DNA of 64,000 bases, from contig BSBN01001965.1 in the NCBI GenBank assembly GCA_027924645.1, positions 15,552,001 through 15,616,000 of the forward strand, in the 5' to 3' direction. The notes beneath the pieces are model-generated. The model was given only the letters and a program-made list of their open reading frames with translations, did no database searches and was not told the origin of the DNA. Below are positions 11,093 through 23,414 of the stretch, piece by piece. Position numbers and translations under genes: made by a program. Numbering within the stretch: the first letter of the stretch is position 1; every line of letters starts with the position of its first letter. The stretch comes from Cunninghamia lanceolata (lineage: Eukaryota > Streptophyta > Pinopsida > Cupressales > Cupressaceae).

Positions 11093-12692
11093 GAAAAAAT
11101 TTTCTACCTATCCCTAAGAGCCCCCTCACATGCATCTACGTGCTTGGTGGCAATACGCAAAGGCATAGACATGTCAACATATTGTGAAGGTGAAGGCCAT
11201 CAAGGGGGTATGCAACATGTAAGGTGTCACTTCTAGGGTTAGACTAAATTACCCTGAACCCTAAGTTTCCTAGGCAATGATGAATTTGCCTGCAATGAAC
11301 CCTAATTAAACTTGGAACGACAAGTGATTAATTATGTTGACCAAATGGCACGTGATTAAGTGGATAGGTGGATCAAAAGTATCACGGATTAAATAAATAT
11401 CACATATACCTAACCCTAGGAATCTAGAGTAATTTAGGTAGCCTAACGCGTTTCCAATAAATGCAATAATAAACTTTAAATAAAATGCCAATAGGAAAAA
11501 TAAATAAATAAATTACATGATTTATTATTATTAAATTAGTTTAGAAATGATTTCAAGTAAAATGATGAAATTAAATTAGATGACAAGATGTCGAAACGGT
11601 ATAAATATAATACCCTCCAAAATAAATTTTAAATCGCAAGTCAATATCACATTTTAAACATTAACCCATTCAGTCTAAAGTTGAAGCCAACCAAGAGGAT
11701 TTTCCCGGAGTTAAATTATAACAATAAAGGAAATAAGAGTTTTTAAGGAAATAGAAATTCTCTCCAATCAAAATAAAAATAATCCCTCTCGAAAGATAAA
11801 TTTGAAATTCATTTGCTACAATTAACCTATTTAAATTTCAATACAAATTGTAGGTCTCCCAAGAGTTAAGTTAAATCATTATAAAAATTAAGAGGTTCAA
11901 TAAAATTAAAAAGAATAAACCCATTCTAATTTTAGAAAACATTTAATAAAGACCATAATGCCTAAGAGATAATAATAAACAATGGCAGAAATGATTTTTT
12001 TGAAATGAATAAAATAAAATCCACATAATAAAAATCCTCTAAATAAAAATATCCTCTCAAAATCAAAATATGAAAAAGCCCTAATTTAAAATACACTAAG
12101 TTTTAGAAAGATAACCCTAATCTCATTTAGAATAAATAACCCTAAAAGAAAACCTAATTTCTTTCTCTCATTATTCCTCCTCTCTTTGTTTTCTTTTGTT
12201 ATTTTTTTTGTTTTTGTCTCCCCTTTGTTGCAGGTTAGGGTTTTGAGAATCCATTGGTGGCCATAGCTGGTTCTCACGGAGATAAATGCACCTGCTCAAA
12301 TTCTTTTTTTAGAGGTTTGAATGTATAATAAGTAATAATTTTTATTTTTTTTGTTTGTTTTTTGTTTGTTTGTTTTTATTTATTTATTTATATTTTTAAA
12401 ATGAGGAATCATTAAAAGACTAGAAATCTTGTATTTGTGCAGGGATAAAGGGGCAATGGAGGCCAAGCGGCGGCACCAACGAAGGGGGGTAGAGCGGTGT
12501 CGCTGGCGGTGGTGTTTGGGGAGTGGCCACGAAGCGGGCTACGTTTAGTAGAGAGAGGTCAGTGGCGGGAGTGGTGGCGTGTGGGAGGAAGGTGTGGGGA
12601 AGCCGATGCAGGTGGCAGTGTGGGCGAAGAAGGTATGTGGGGGTCAGCGCGCTGCAAGGGCTACGGAGGGGGTAAGGGAGTCATGGGGGTGG

Positions 12693-12766
12693 GGTGTGGG
12701 GGAGGAGGCTTAGCCTCTGCTCACACCCATGGGTGTGGGCGGAGGCTAAGACTCCTCCCCCACACC
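12693..12766. repeat. 74-bp near-perfect palindrome
   Basis: Two arms of about 37 bases meet at CCATGG (12727-12732), with only a few mismatches. The sister LTR near 5755-5795 has the left arm only, so the right arm is an inverted duplicate gained by this copy. Confidence 0.9.
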
Positions 12767-15700
12767 CATTCGTAAGTCTGTATCTCTACGGGCGGCGCCA
12801 CTGCCCACAAAACTCCTCAAATTTTTTTTTACATTTTTTTTGTTTTTTTATTTATTTATTTTTGTAAGCTTAAATTTAAAACTCAGTCTATCCTTTATAT
12901 ATATTTTAAATATATATATATATATATATACAACACAATAAAACACATTTCCCTTCTTTTTGAAACTGAAATAAACAGGAACATAATTATGTGTATTTAT
13001 TTATTTTTTGTTCTTTTTTTTTAATTTTTTTATTTAAAAAAAAATATTATGTAAGATACAGAAACCAAATGCATCTCCTCCTAAACCATCACAGCAATAG
13101 ATATTGAGACTTCACCTGAAAACACAGAAATCAGATCTAAACCCCCTTTTTTTTTGGAAATACTAGCATTCTTTTTTTTTTTAAATCAAGTAAATGGAAA
13201 CTTAGTCCCAACTTAAATATTTTCATTTGTACATTCAATGATAGAATGCAAGTATTTGTGTGGAACACTTTAATTTTTATACAGAAATACACCGTCCTTC
13301 TCCTATTTTCTGCAACACTTTAATTTAAATTTCTTTTGCACAAATCAGAAGTACCACTTCAACCCCCTTATTTTTTTTTGTCTCATATAAACAGATGGTA
13401 TATACAGTTTGTTTCCTTTCTGAGAATAGCCTAATGGCAGAAATACAAGTATTGTTTTGGAGCAATTTGGTTTATACAGAACTACATTCTCCCCTTTTTT
13501 TTAAACAACATTTAAACTAGGAAATACATTCTAATCTAGTTTTGTTCTCTTTCAACAACAACTAGTGCAAGGGGAACTACAAACACAACTAGAAAACAAT
13601 CCCTAATTTTCTCTTCCTTTCATAACAACAGATAACAGAATCTAGATAGCAACATGACAACTCTTGCATATTTTTTTGAAGGATTAATAACAGAGTTACA
13701 AATAACAACTTCCAAACTTTTTTTAAATTAACTCACACAATAGGAAGATAAACAATATTTAAATACATGACAGAACATCTTCATAAATCAGGATATAAAC
13801 AACATTAATAGAATAACATAGTGTTAACATTTCATTATTTATCCCAGCCAACTCAATGGCAGATAACCAAATAAACTTGTACAAAATACATTACAATGAG
13901 GTCTCTTTGGCCATGGCTCCAACAACCATTAACACACTTCAAGGCCACATAACAAAGACTCCATAACAACTTCACTCCTTTCCTCTCAACCTACAATAGA
14001 ACACAACAACAAGGACAAAAAAACTAGCCACTTCTAAAGGAAATGCTCTCCTCCCTACCATAGACCCGCAAGTGGGTCACCCCCGAGCTAGGGAGGTAGG
14101 GATTTCACACAGGGTTTCATTCCACAACAAAAGCAATCACATTAACACAAAAATAGAACATCCCCATAGGTTTTTACACATAACTTAACTCATGTAAATG
14201 AGTTTGGTGAGGGTAGGGAATGGACCTCAAAAACTTAAAAGGGCTCCCAAATGATAACAACAAACAAGAATCTCAACACATGGCCTGAAGCCAAAATCTC
14301 CAAAACACACCATCCTCCAAATCACAAGTACTCCATGGCACTCTTGCCATCCAATAAATCACAACAAAAATCTCCATAACACCAACCTCCACAAATATCA
14401 CATAAAATCTCCATGGCTCTCTTGCCATTCAATAATCTCCTCCACAAATAAAAGCCCTCAAGGCACAAATACAACTGTGGGAGAGCCCCCAAGGATTGTT
14501 CCTCTCCCCTACCCATACAAGTTGAGCATTACCTCCATTGGAGGTTCTCTCACCATAACACCCATCCCAACATCACAATGCAAAACTACAAAACAACCAC
14601 AAACTAAAACACCATACATTATACAAGCAAAGTTGAGATAGCAAGTTAAGAAGCCTACCTTAGAAGCCCTTATAATGGAAGTAGTTTGGTGAAGAGCTCC
14701 AAGCCTTCCCAAGCCTTCCAACTTCAAGAATTTCTCCCAACCTTCTCCTAACTCCTCCAAAAATAGAGAGAAAACTAAAAATTGCAAGGAAAAAGCTAGA
14801 AAAAGAAGAACCCTCGCTTCTCTACAAGAGGAGCTATTATAGGCCAACACTTGGCCTTAAGGGAATGAGAAGGTGACATTTGTCACCATCTCCTCCCTCC
14901 TCCAAAGCCACTTGTGAGAGTGAGAAGGTAAGAGGATGACAAATGTCCTCTTCTCACTCCACCTCCATCTCCACCTCATCCACTTGTGCTTCCACACAAG
15001 TGGGAGGGGGACAAATGGTGAGTTGGATTCCCACTCACACCTCAAGAAGACAAGGGTCTTGAGTGGTGCTCCCACTCACTTGGGAGTTTGGGAGGACTCT
15101 TGGAGACCTCCCAAGTCTTCCTTGGGAATGATTCTCAAGACTTAGGGATGGGAGATGAGTTCTTCCCAAGGCAAGGCCCATCCCCTATCTTCCCTCTTTT
15201 CTAAATTCGTCACTTTTACTCAACCATGGTTTAGGGTGACCTAAGGTGAGTCAAAACTAGGGTTAGATAGTCTAAGTTGACCCTAGACATGAAAAGGGTC
15301 AAAAATTCACATTTAAATGCCCCCAAAAAAATAATATAAATACCAAGTGACATAAATCAAATAAAATTGTACAACACTTATTATTAATCCATTTTAAATA
15401 AAAAGGGTACTAAGGCTGAAATACATAAAATTGAACCAAGCACAATAAATCATCATTCAAATTCAAACATGATCCTTATCGCTCTTGGGAATGGATTGGC
15501 TTTATAGGGGATAACATAGTGTGAATTCTACCTTTGATTTCCCATGGCTAGGGAATGTAAAACCTGCACATCTCGACCAAGTGTCAGTTCTATCATGAAA
15601 AGTGATAGCTGAAGCAACTGGAAATTAAATTCATGCAAACAAATACAGAAATAAACATCAATACATAAATCCAAATTAAATCACATTATCCAATCACATG

Positions 15701-15950
15701 TCAATTAATCCATATCACATAAACAACTAGAATCTCATCACAAAACATCATCAAATATAGGCTCGCATGTCAAATCACAAAGATAGCATCATTATGATCA
15801 AAATGAATCACATATGTCAAATCAAAGTCCTAACATAATTAGTCGATCAAATCAAGTCTACAAAATGAAGCATAGTCACTAAGGTCTAATAGTGTCATCT
15901 ACTGGATAGTATAACGATCCAAATATGGAAGGTAAATAATCGGCCTCACA

Positions 15951-18209
15951 AAAATAGGCTATTGTTCATGGTTTTTCAACTCCAAGACCTAACAAAAGGG
16001 GTTTTGTAAGGAATTTTAGGAGGTACAACAAATAATATCAATAATATTAGTCACCTCAATCCATAAAATTGGTCACAACACGCTTGTAGTGCAAACTAGG
16101 TCAAACCCTAGGGCAAAAAATAGCCAAAATGTGTAGCTTTTTACCAAATTTTCACTACAATAGCCTAATAAAAGGATGTTGTGAAATTTTTTATGAGGAG
16201 TGGAAAATTATTACCCTCATAACATAAAATTAATGCAGAAATACTTTTCACAACATGGCTATGGTGCAAGTTTATAGAGTCAATAAGGCCAAATTTAGTG
16301 AAAATTGTTGTTTTTGAAGCCCTAGGTTTGAGATCTTGGGACTATATGCTATGTGACTATTTCAAAGTCTTATTTATGATGAAAATAAATTTCTTAGATC
16401 TAAAAATGATTTTCAAGCTTTAATATGCAAAATGCCAATGCAAATCTAATGAAAATGCATGAAAATTGCTAGTTTTTGTTGAAATTTTCTATGCAAAAAT
16501 GTAACTATTCTAAATCTAAATGCAAATTTACACTAACATGAAAGACTATAGACAAATTCAAATTTGAATGAGCCTCTAAAATCAGTAGAAAAATTTGAGA
16601 AAATATTTTGCCTACTAACCTTGGATTTTGGAATTACTAGGTTATATCAAAATTGTCAAAATTTCCACAAAACCTTAGCAATTAAATGATAAAAATGCAA
16701 TGCAAATTTTTAAATTTTTGTGTTTTTCTATATTTTATATAAGATCTAATGGAAAAATCATGAATTAGGAAAATTTAGAAAGAATTGATGCAATTTAGTA
16801 AGCCAAACAATGCAATTTTTTTAATTTTTTTTAATTTTTCATTTTTTTTGAATTTTTCTCAATGCAATAAAATGGATGATTATATGAATGAATGAAATCA
16901 ATTCAAATCTAAAGACACACACTCAGCAAGTCACAATTTAAGTCCAAAAACATGGTTTCACCAAAATATTTAGTGGAAAATTAGATTTGTTAATGTTTAG
17001 TGTTTTGATGTTTAAATCCTCCTCTCCACTTTACATTCAAGGATCTAGGGTCGAGTGGCAAGCACTATCATACCCTAGATCACTTGTGAGATGTAGGAAA
17101 ATTTGGATTAGGAAATTTAATTATCAATTTCTCTTCTCTTATGCTCAATTGACCATTAAAACCTTAATTATACAAATATAGAAATAAACTGACGAATAAC
17201 AGAAAATGCTCTTGTAGACGGAAGTAAAATAGCAAATCAAATAATGCGTATTTTTGGGCTTTTGAGGAGGAATAGTCTAGGACAATGGAGTGGGCACCCA
17301 AGTCCAAGGTACCAGTTTCTATACAGGATCTAGACCTCCTTCCGACACTGATCGGCCCTGTAACTTCTATTTCCAAGAATTTAGCTATGGAGGACACTAG
17401 AGCGAACACCCAAGTTTTGGAAGTGCTTTGGTGTCTTTCCTTTATTCAGATCCTAAATTGTTGATATCTGCCAATCCTTCCTGCAACTTCACTTTTCCCA
17501 AATGTGACACTTGTAACCTCCAATCATAAGACTTGGTTTGGGGGTTGTGGTGTTTAGAGGCTTACCTCAGTCAACCCCTGGAGGACACTTAAGTCTCCGA
17601 ACACCATTGTCAGATAAAGAGTGCATGCCATTGTGAGGTAGAGGCAAAAACTAAAGGAATCAATGATGAAAACACAATATAATGTCACCTTGTACTAAAG
17701 CTCTGATGGGAGGAAGATGCTCTTCATTCCATAAGGAAATTGATGCTCAAATCTACAAACAAACACATAAACCACACAAGTTTTCTCTTACAACACAATC
17801 AAAGCCTTGAATAACCTTGATAACACAATAGCTTGCTAGTAATAATCTAGTTTACAAATGAATGGCTAAACATGTTTTTATATGCAACTACAAACACTCC
17901 TGCTAAGATTTTTATAATTCAAACTTACTGTGTCGGTAAAGGGACCAAATAACGGTCACAAATCAACACCCAAAAATTGGGGCTGCCCCAAAATAGGGCA
18001 GGACTAAGGCGTGGGCGCCTAAGTCCTCCCCCCTATTTTTGGTAGGGTATAGCTCAAGGGGTCCTCGTAGGTCCACTTTTCCATGAAACCTAGGTCTCAT
18101 TCAATCACGATGCCAAAATATGAACTAAGATGTCCTAAATGCATGCTAAAGACCCGGGAGCTAAACCTTATGAGGAAAAAGTGCCCAAGGGGACATTTTC
18201 CAACATTAC
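15951..18209. other. AT-rich decayed sequence, distant LTR-like, no gene seen
   Basis: No open frame with family features is present. Bases 17520-18050 follow the same order of phrases as the gypsy LTR sequence at 18680-19210 and 51240-51720: TTACCTCAGTCAA, then a GTGCATGCC or similar, then a 'gggacc...caag' stretch. They are probably a distant relative of that LTR. 15951-17500 is AT-rich with repeated ATGCAA and AATTTTT words. Confidence 0.5.
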
Positions 18210-18585
18210 AAGTTACTACATTCACCATGTGTATAGGATCTATCATAGTACCCCAAATATGTTTATTTTTGAATCAAATAGTAATGTAAATAGGTCCATC
18301 AGGAGCTTCAATAGTTGCATCATGTGGAGTAAAAGATATAGTAGGTTCCACATTTACTTGTTCTTTATGTGGGAAAGCATCCTCCATGAAAACATCTCGA
18401 TCATAACTCTCATCGTGAAATATAATATTACATTTGTGATGATGTAAAGGATCAATATATATCTAGAGGTTTTGATTAGGAGCTACCACTGATTTATTTC
18501 CTCTATCATTAATGTTGGAAATTCGGATGACATTGGTATCGATGAGGTCTTGAACTTCATGTTAAGATGCATGCACCTTTTAGGG
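18210..18585 (-). pseudogene. D1: gypsy gag-protease fragment
   Basis: This stretch matches 48165-48538 of element D2 base for base over long runs, for example around GTATAGGATCTATCATAG and GATGATGTAAAGGATC. It therefore represents the gag-to-protease junction of the same family on the minus strand. It is full of stops. At about 18582 it joins directly to LTR sequence that in D2 lies some 2.5 kb farther along. Confidence 0.78.
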
Positions 18586-19427
18586 TTAGGCAAAACTTTA
18601 AACTTTGTCAGGTTTGTATCCATCTGCATTTCCTTCTTCCAAGAAACTAGCCTCTGAAACATGTTTTTCTCACCTACACAAACAAAAAGAGGGAAATGGT
18701 TGTGATGTTTTAAGGGTTTTCCTTACTCATACCCTTTGTTGGTGTTCCCACCTCCACAACAGTGATTGATAATATCTAAGAGTGCATGCCATAGGAGGGC
18801 AGACACTAGATCTGTAACAATATGATAGATAATGATAACAAATGATGATAATAACCCTAAGATATCCAACCTTAGTTGATGTAGACTTAACACCAACAAA
18901 GGAGAGCGATGAAGAGGGCTTAAAAATTCTCTCAAAGCCTACAAACAAATTCAATGGAATTCACAAGTAGAAGACAATCCAAACATGAAGAATCCTTGAG
19001 CATAGAACATTTCATCAAAATAATTTTGCATTCATATAGTTAGGTATAAAATGAACTATAATACACACTTAAATATGGATTCTTACTCACCTTTGGAAAA
19101 TAAAATATAACTTTAGTCTAACAAATACTAACTGGAGGTGTGTCCTAGGCTGACACCACAAAGTGGGACCAAAAATCCCAAGTGGGACCAGGGTGCTCAG
19201 GCACCTTAGACTTTTGGCCCACCGACTTTGCAAAGTGTCTTTTAACGGGGGCTTATACCAATCCTAAGTTGATTATGTTGGGTTTACTTCTTGGGATTGT
19301 GATATTCATCATTTAGATCTCAAAGAGGTGTTAACATAGGTCCAAATTAATAAAGGCAACAACATACGTCCAACCTAGGAGCTAAACTAGGTATAAAATG
19401 TTACTGTACACATTTTACGATGCTACA
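18586..19427 (-). repeat. D1: gypsy LTR fragment
   Basis: It aligns with 51092-51722 plus 54502-54716 of element D2 (the latter separated by a solo LTR). The common right edge reads CATTTTACGATGCTACA here and CATTTTACAATGGTACA there, so the element strand begins TGTA. Uninterrupted here, it shows the state of the D LTR before the H-family insertion seen in D2. Confidence 0.75.
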
Positions 19428-22400
19428 TTTATCCCCCACTTTAGTGTGGGTACGAACTTACATTCAAACTCATACTAAAGGATGGATAAAACACACAAAT
19501 ATAGAAGACCAAAGAATTCCACCAAGTTGTGAACTACGTGTAGCCCCCAGACTTGGGATCCTAAGGATGCAAACACATAAGCAAAGAGAAAACATGCAAG
19601 ACATTACAACATTAATTTACATATATGTGGAGTACTAAAAGAACATATGTAGAAGTCACACAATACACAATGCATGCATGCTTAACACGAAGCATACACA
19701 TAAGACACAATGAATACACATGGAAAACATGATGATGATGCATGAAAACATAAGTTAAAACCTATCAATGTATAAACACACATAAGAATACACATGGAAT
19801 AAACACACAAGGAAAATAACTCTGATGCTAGTTTGCTCTATTGCTAGGGGTCATGTGAAGAACAATGCCACTATGGACTACACACTAGTAAGGACCATTG
19901 GATTAATAGGTGACCATGAAAAGTCACATGAAGCACACAAGCTAGCCAACTACATTGCACTAGGTGGTTCATGGACCAAAGAGGAAGCATCACAGGCTAG
20001 TGAGGACCACCAAATCACTAGGTGAGTTCCCTGCCAACAAGCAAATAAATAACCAAAAGAGAGCATAGCATGATGTATGCCCCCACCTTAAAGTGATTGA
20101 TAACTCCTATAAGGAAGCAATTGCTTTAAGGTTTGACAAATCACAAAATACGACTGAAGCTTTCCTGAAGCACATGCCCACGTGTTTCCAAAGAACTACA
20201 TTGCATTAAGGGGTTGCCCCCACAAAATGCAAACCAAGGTGATGCTACAAGCATGATGCACAATGGCTTTTGTAGTCATGGTATGACACCAAGCATAGAA
20301 ACAAGGTGCCACAAAAATCAAAACATAAAAGAACAAGTTATACAAAGTAATAACACAAAGGGATCTACATAACCGACATTAGTAAAGGAATGGTTGTATA
20401 ATAGGAGAATTCTCATGACCATATATATATAAATATAATATATAATATATATGGAATTTTTATCATCCACCAATTGGTAGAACTACAGAGACAAAGGAAG
20501 AAGTAGCACATGAAATCAAAGTAAGCATCCTTTCAGTCAACAAGGGAGAATGCAGAAACACCTTACACCTTGTGTCATCCCTATTGTCATGAAGGATTGC
20601 ACCTTGAATGCTAAGACTTTAAAATCTTGGCAATCCCATGCAACATGGAAACATTCTTAGACTGTGGGTTTGTCTATGATGAGAATAAACAATCAAAAGA
20701 GTTGGATCCCTTTAAAAGCCCCTTAGATCTATTGTATTTCATGGAAAAGAGATAGAGAAATGATAAAATAAACTAAAAATTGAAATTTATTCTAAGAGGT
20801 GATGCACCAAAGATTAAATATCCTAATTTACAATTTGATTCACAGCTATCCTCGACACATCTATTCATACAACTCAAACTGAATAATCTTTACCGCATAA
20901 ACATTTCACAAAAAGGCATGAAATGACCTGCACAATCTGTAACATGTAGTAAAATTGCACTTTGTATATAACCTGCATTCAAAGAATGAGACTAAAAACT
21001 TAGAGGTTTTGAAGAAAAACACAATATTTTTTTATCAAATCACTCAAAATGACAAGACACCTAAATTTGAATAGAAGAACACCTGATTATATTGAATAAT
21101 AGAAGGAAAACTCTGTAAAAAATAATGAACTATTGAAAAATACTGTTGTTTCTGCATAAAACTGTAAAAATGGCTAAGTTACAAGATAATCTCTCTCTTT
21201 CTCTCTGTAATGTGCAAAGGTAGGGAAAAATCATGAGCTTTTTTCCCTATAATACACAATCTATCCAAAAAATGGTAAAGGGAAGTCAACTCTAGCTCAA
21301 CTAGACTCCAAATGATGCATGAATGAGTTTGAAAAAGCAACTCCAAGTTGTTGGGTGAGCACAATAGAAAATCCTAAAAATAAGGGCACATAACTGCTCT
21401 AGGATGAGCTAAAATAGCTCAGAACTCCACCTCCCAAGTGCTTGACCCAAAAAATGCCAAAATAGCCCAGTTTAACTCCAAGTCAAAAATAGAAAAGATA
21501 ACTCCTAATGCATAAGTCTATAGCTCTAGTTCAACTCTTCTTTTGTTTTTTGCATTATTCGAGGGAACAAATAAGCTATTTTATCAAATGTTAAAGGCAA
21601 TCATATGATTTTTCTTTAATAAGTGTTATGTTAATGTTATTCTTCTCTCTAGGCTTTCATATAACAAGTACTAAGGCAATTCATAAAACTATCGCACTTA
21701 AGAGGTGTTAGAATACAATGTTTTTGTCTTAACTCATGCAAAGAATAAAAAGGGGTTTACATAGTCTAACAATAGCCCTCAAGGCAAAATAATCCCCTTA
21801 CAAAAGCTCTCAAAGCTATTATATCCCTACTCCGCCCTTGATTTATCAAAAGGTCTCCATCTTGCTCAAAAATGCCTAAGTCAAATGGCAAGGTCAAAAA
21901 AGCCTTCATACTAGTCTCATTCAAACATTAATCATATAAAAAATATCAAAACTCTCATTATTCCTCCCTTTTTCCATCATCCTCCATGAGCTCCTCAACA
22001 TCATTAGGCAACATCATTAGGCATTTTTAATTCCCATTCTTGACCCTCAAGAACTATTTGATTGCAATGATTTATCTAATAAAAAGCCCTAAAAAAGACT
22101 AAGTCTCAGGCCTTGACTAGGGCATCATTGTTTAGCAAAAGGGTTTGCAAACCCTAGATGGGTGTTATTTTTTCATTTCATTCTTTTCACTGCTGCTCTG
22201 GAGGCACTGCCATGAGGATTTGAAGGGCCTGATATTAGTTTGTCCTCTGTATGCTTTGGAGGGTTTCTTTACTCTACCATAACGCCTCCTAAGACTAGTA
22301 AGTAACTACCTTTTGATGCTTCTTATTTCTTCGTTTACACATGATGTAGAATCAAACTTTTTGTTTCCCCACCATGCCTATTAAGAAAAGCCTGCTCTCT

Positions 22401-23409
22401 GTTCTTTCTCTTTTATTCTAGAAACCCCTTGATAGGGTTCCTTTCATGCATCTAAAATTGTTGTTTTGTAAAATAATTTGATATGGCTGTACTGGCCTTT
22501 TATCCGTTGAAAAAACACTTTCATTTCTCTTTGAGAGATTTATGCAACCCAAAAGGTAGAAGTTCATTCATATGACACCATATCTAGTTTCACTGAGATG
22601 AGGGGGGGCAAACATGCAAAGCCCATGCCTACATGATGTCTGGTCTTGTTTCTAGAGTAGTTTTCAGCCTTCTCACTTATAAGCTCTTGTCTATAGAGAT
22701 CCCACATCTATGGTGCTCTTGTAAGCTAGAGTTGTATGCTTCTATTAGAAGTAAATGTTGGTAGATGTAATGCTTTTGTACCCTCTTCTTTTTATGTTTC
22801 ATTTTTTGCTAAAAAGAAAGTAAGGATTTCACTTCTTTCTATACCTTATCATGCCATTTACCCTTTGTTACCTTCAGAGAAGATTGCAAAGTGAAAAGTT
22901 ACCATTCCATTCCTTTATGCTTGGGGATAGAAAACCATGGCTCTTGTATCTACTGAAACATTGATGGGTTGTTGTTGTTCATTTAGTCCTCTGTAGACTC
23001 CACACAGTCTTTTGATGATTGTTATATGCTATGATTGTATGCCATTTACTGTTCCACTATATACCTCTGAGGATATTGTATGATTTATGACTATAATCTG
23101 CAACTATGAGACATGACACAACATGATTATACCTTTATGATTTAATACCTCTGGTACTGTCTAAAATGATTCTATTTGAACATTCATTTTAACTACTTAT
23201 TTCATGCTGGGACAGTCATGATTATGACTACTTTTGGGTTGTCTGAGATATCATTTATTTCAATGGTCAAAAACTCACGGACAGTTTTACATTTCATTCA
23301 CAACAAAAGTGTTAAATATTTGTCTTATTTTCATTTTCCTAGGCTCCTCATTGTATTTCAAAAGGTAAACAAAAGAATGTGACCTGACTCTTGAAAGATA
23401 ACCAACATA
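19428..23409. other. AT-rich filler, nothing recognised
   Basis: About 4 kb without a convincing gene. 19560-19830 is low-complexity ACACAT/AATACACATGG sequence, 20425-20455 is a short TA repeat, and 22200-23400 is T-rich. The longest open frames lack family features. Confidence 0.6.
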
Positions 23410-23414
23410 GTATC
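23410..23414. repeat. Target-site duplication GTATC, left copy (element H)
   Basis: GTATC precedes the left LTR of H and recurs at 31085-31089 straight after the right LTR. The empty-site sequence reads on as TATTAGAG. Confidence 0.85.

Larger units (their letters stand above)
4768..15950 (-). mobile_element. Element C: chromovirus-like Ty3/gypsy deletion derivative with giant LTRs
   Basis: Two long direct copies (4768-9183 and 11845-15950) share sequence almost throughout and end together at GGCCTCACA. Between them lie a polypurine tract, a decayed gag, and a primer site at 10992-11004, all on the minus strand. The 5' LTR is 4944 bp. The 3' LTR is cut by element A, so its far end and the left target duplication are outside the window. 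The interior is only about 1.8 kb and has no protease, reverse transcriptase, RNase H or integrase core. Confidence 0.9.
11007..15950 (-). repeat. 5' LTR of element C (4944 bp)
   Basis: Starts TGTCATGCCC at 11007 next to the primer site and ends GGCCTCACA at 15950, so it has TG...CA ends. It aligns with 4768-9183 from 11845 onward. It is far larger than the 0.3-1.5 kb common for plant LTRs. It holds an imperfect 44-bp tandem duplication at its edge (11007-11092) and a long palindrome at 12693-12766. I see no convincing gene inside. Confidence 0.92.
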
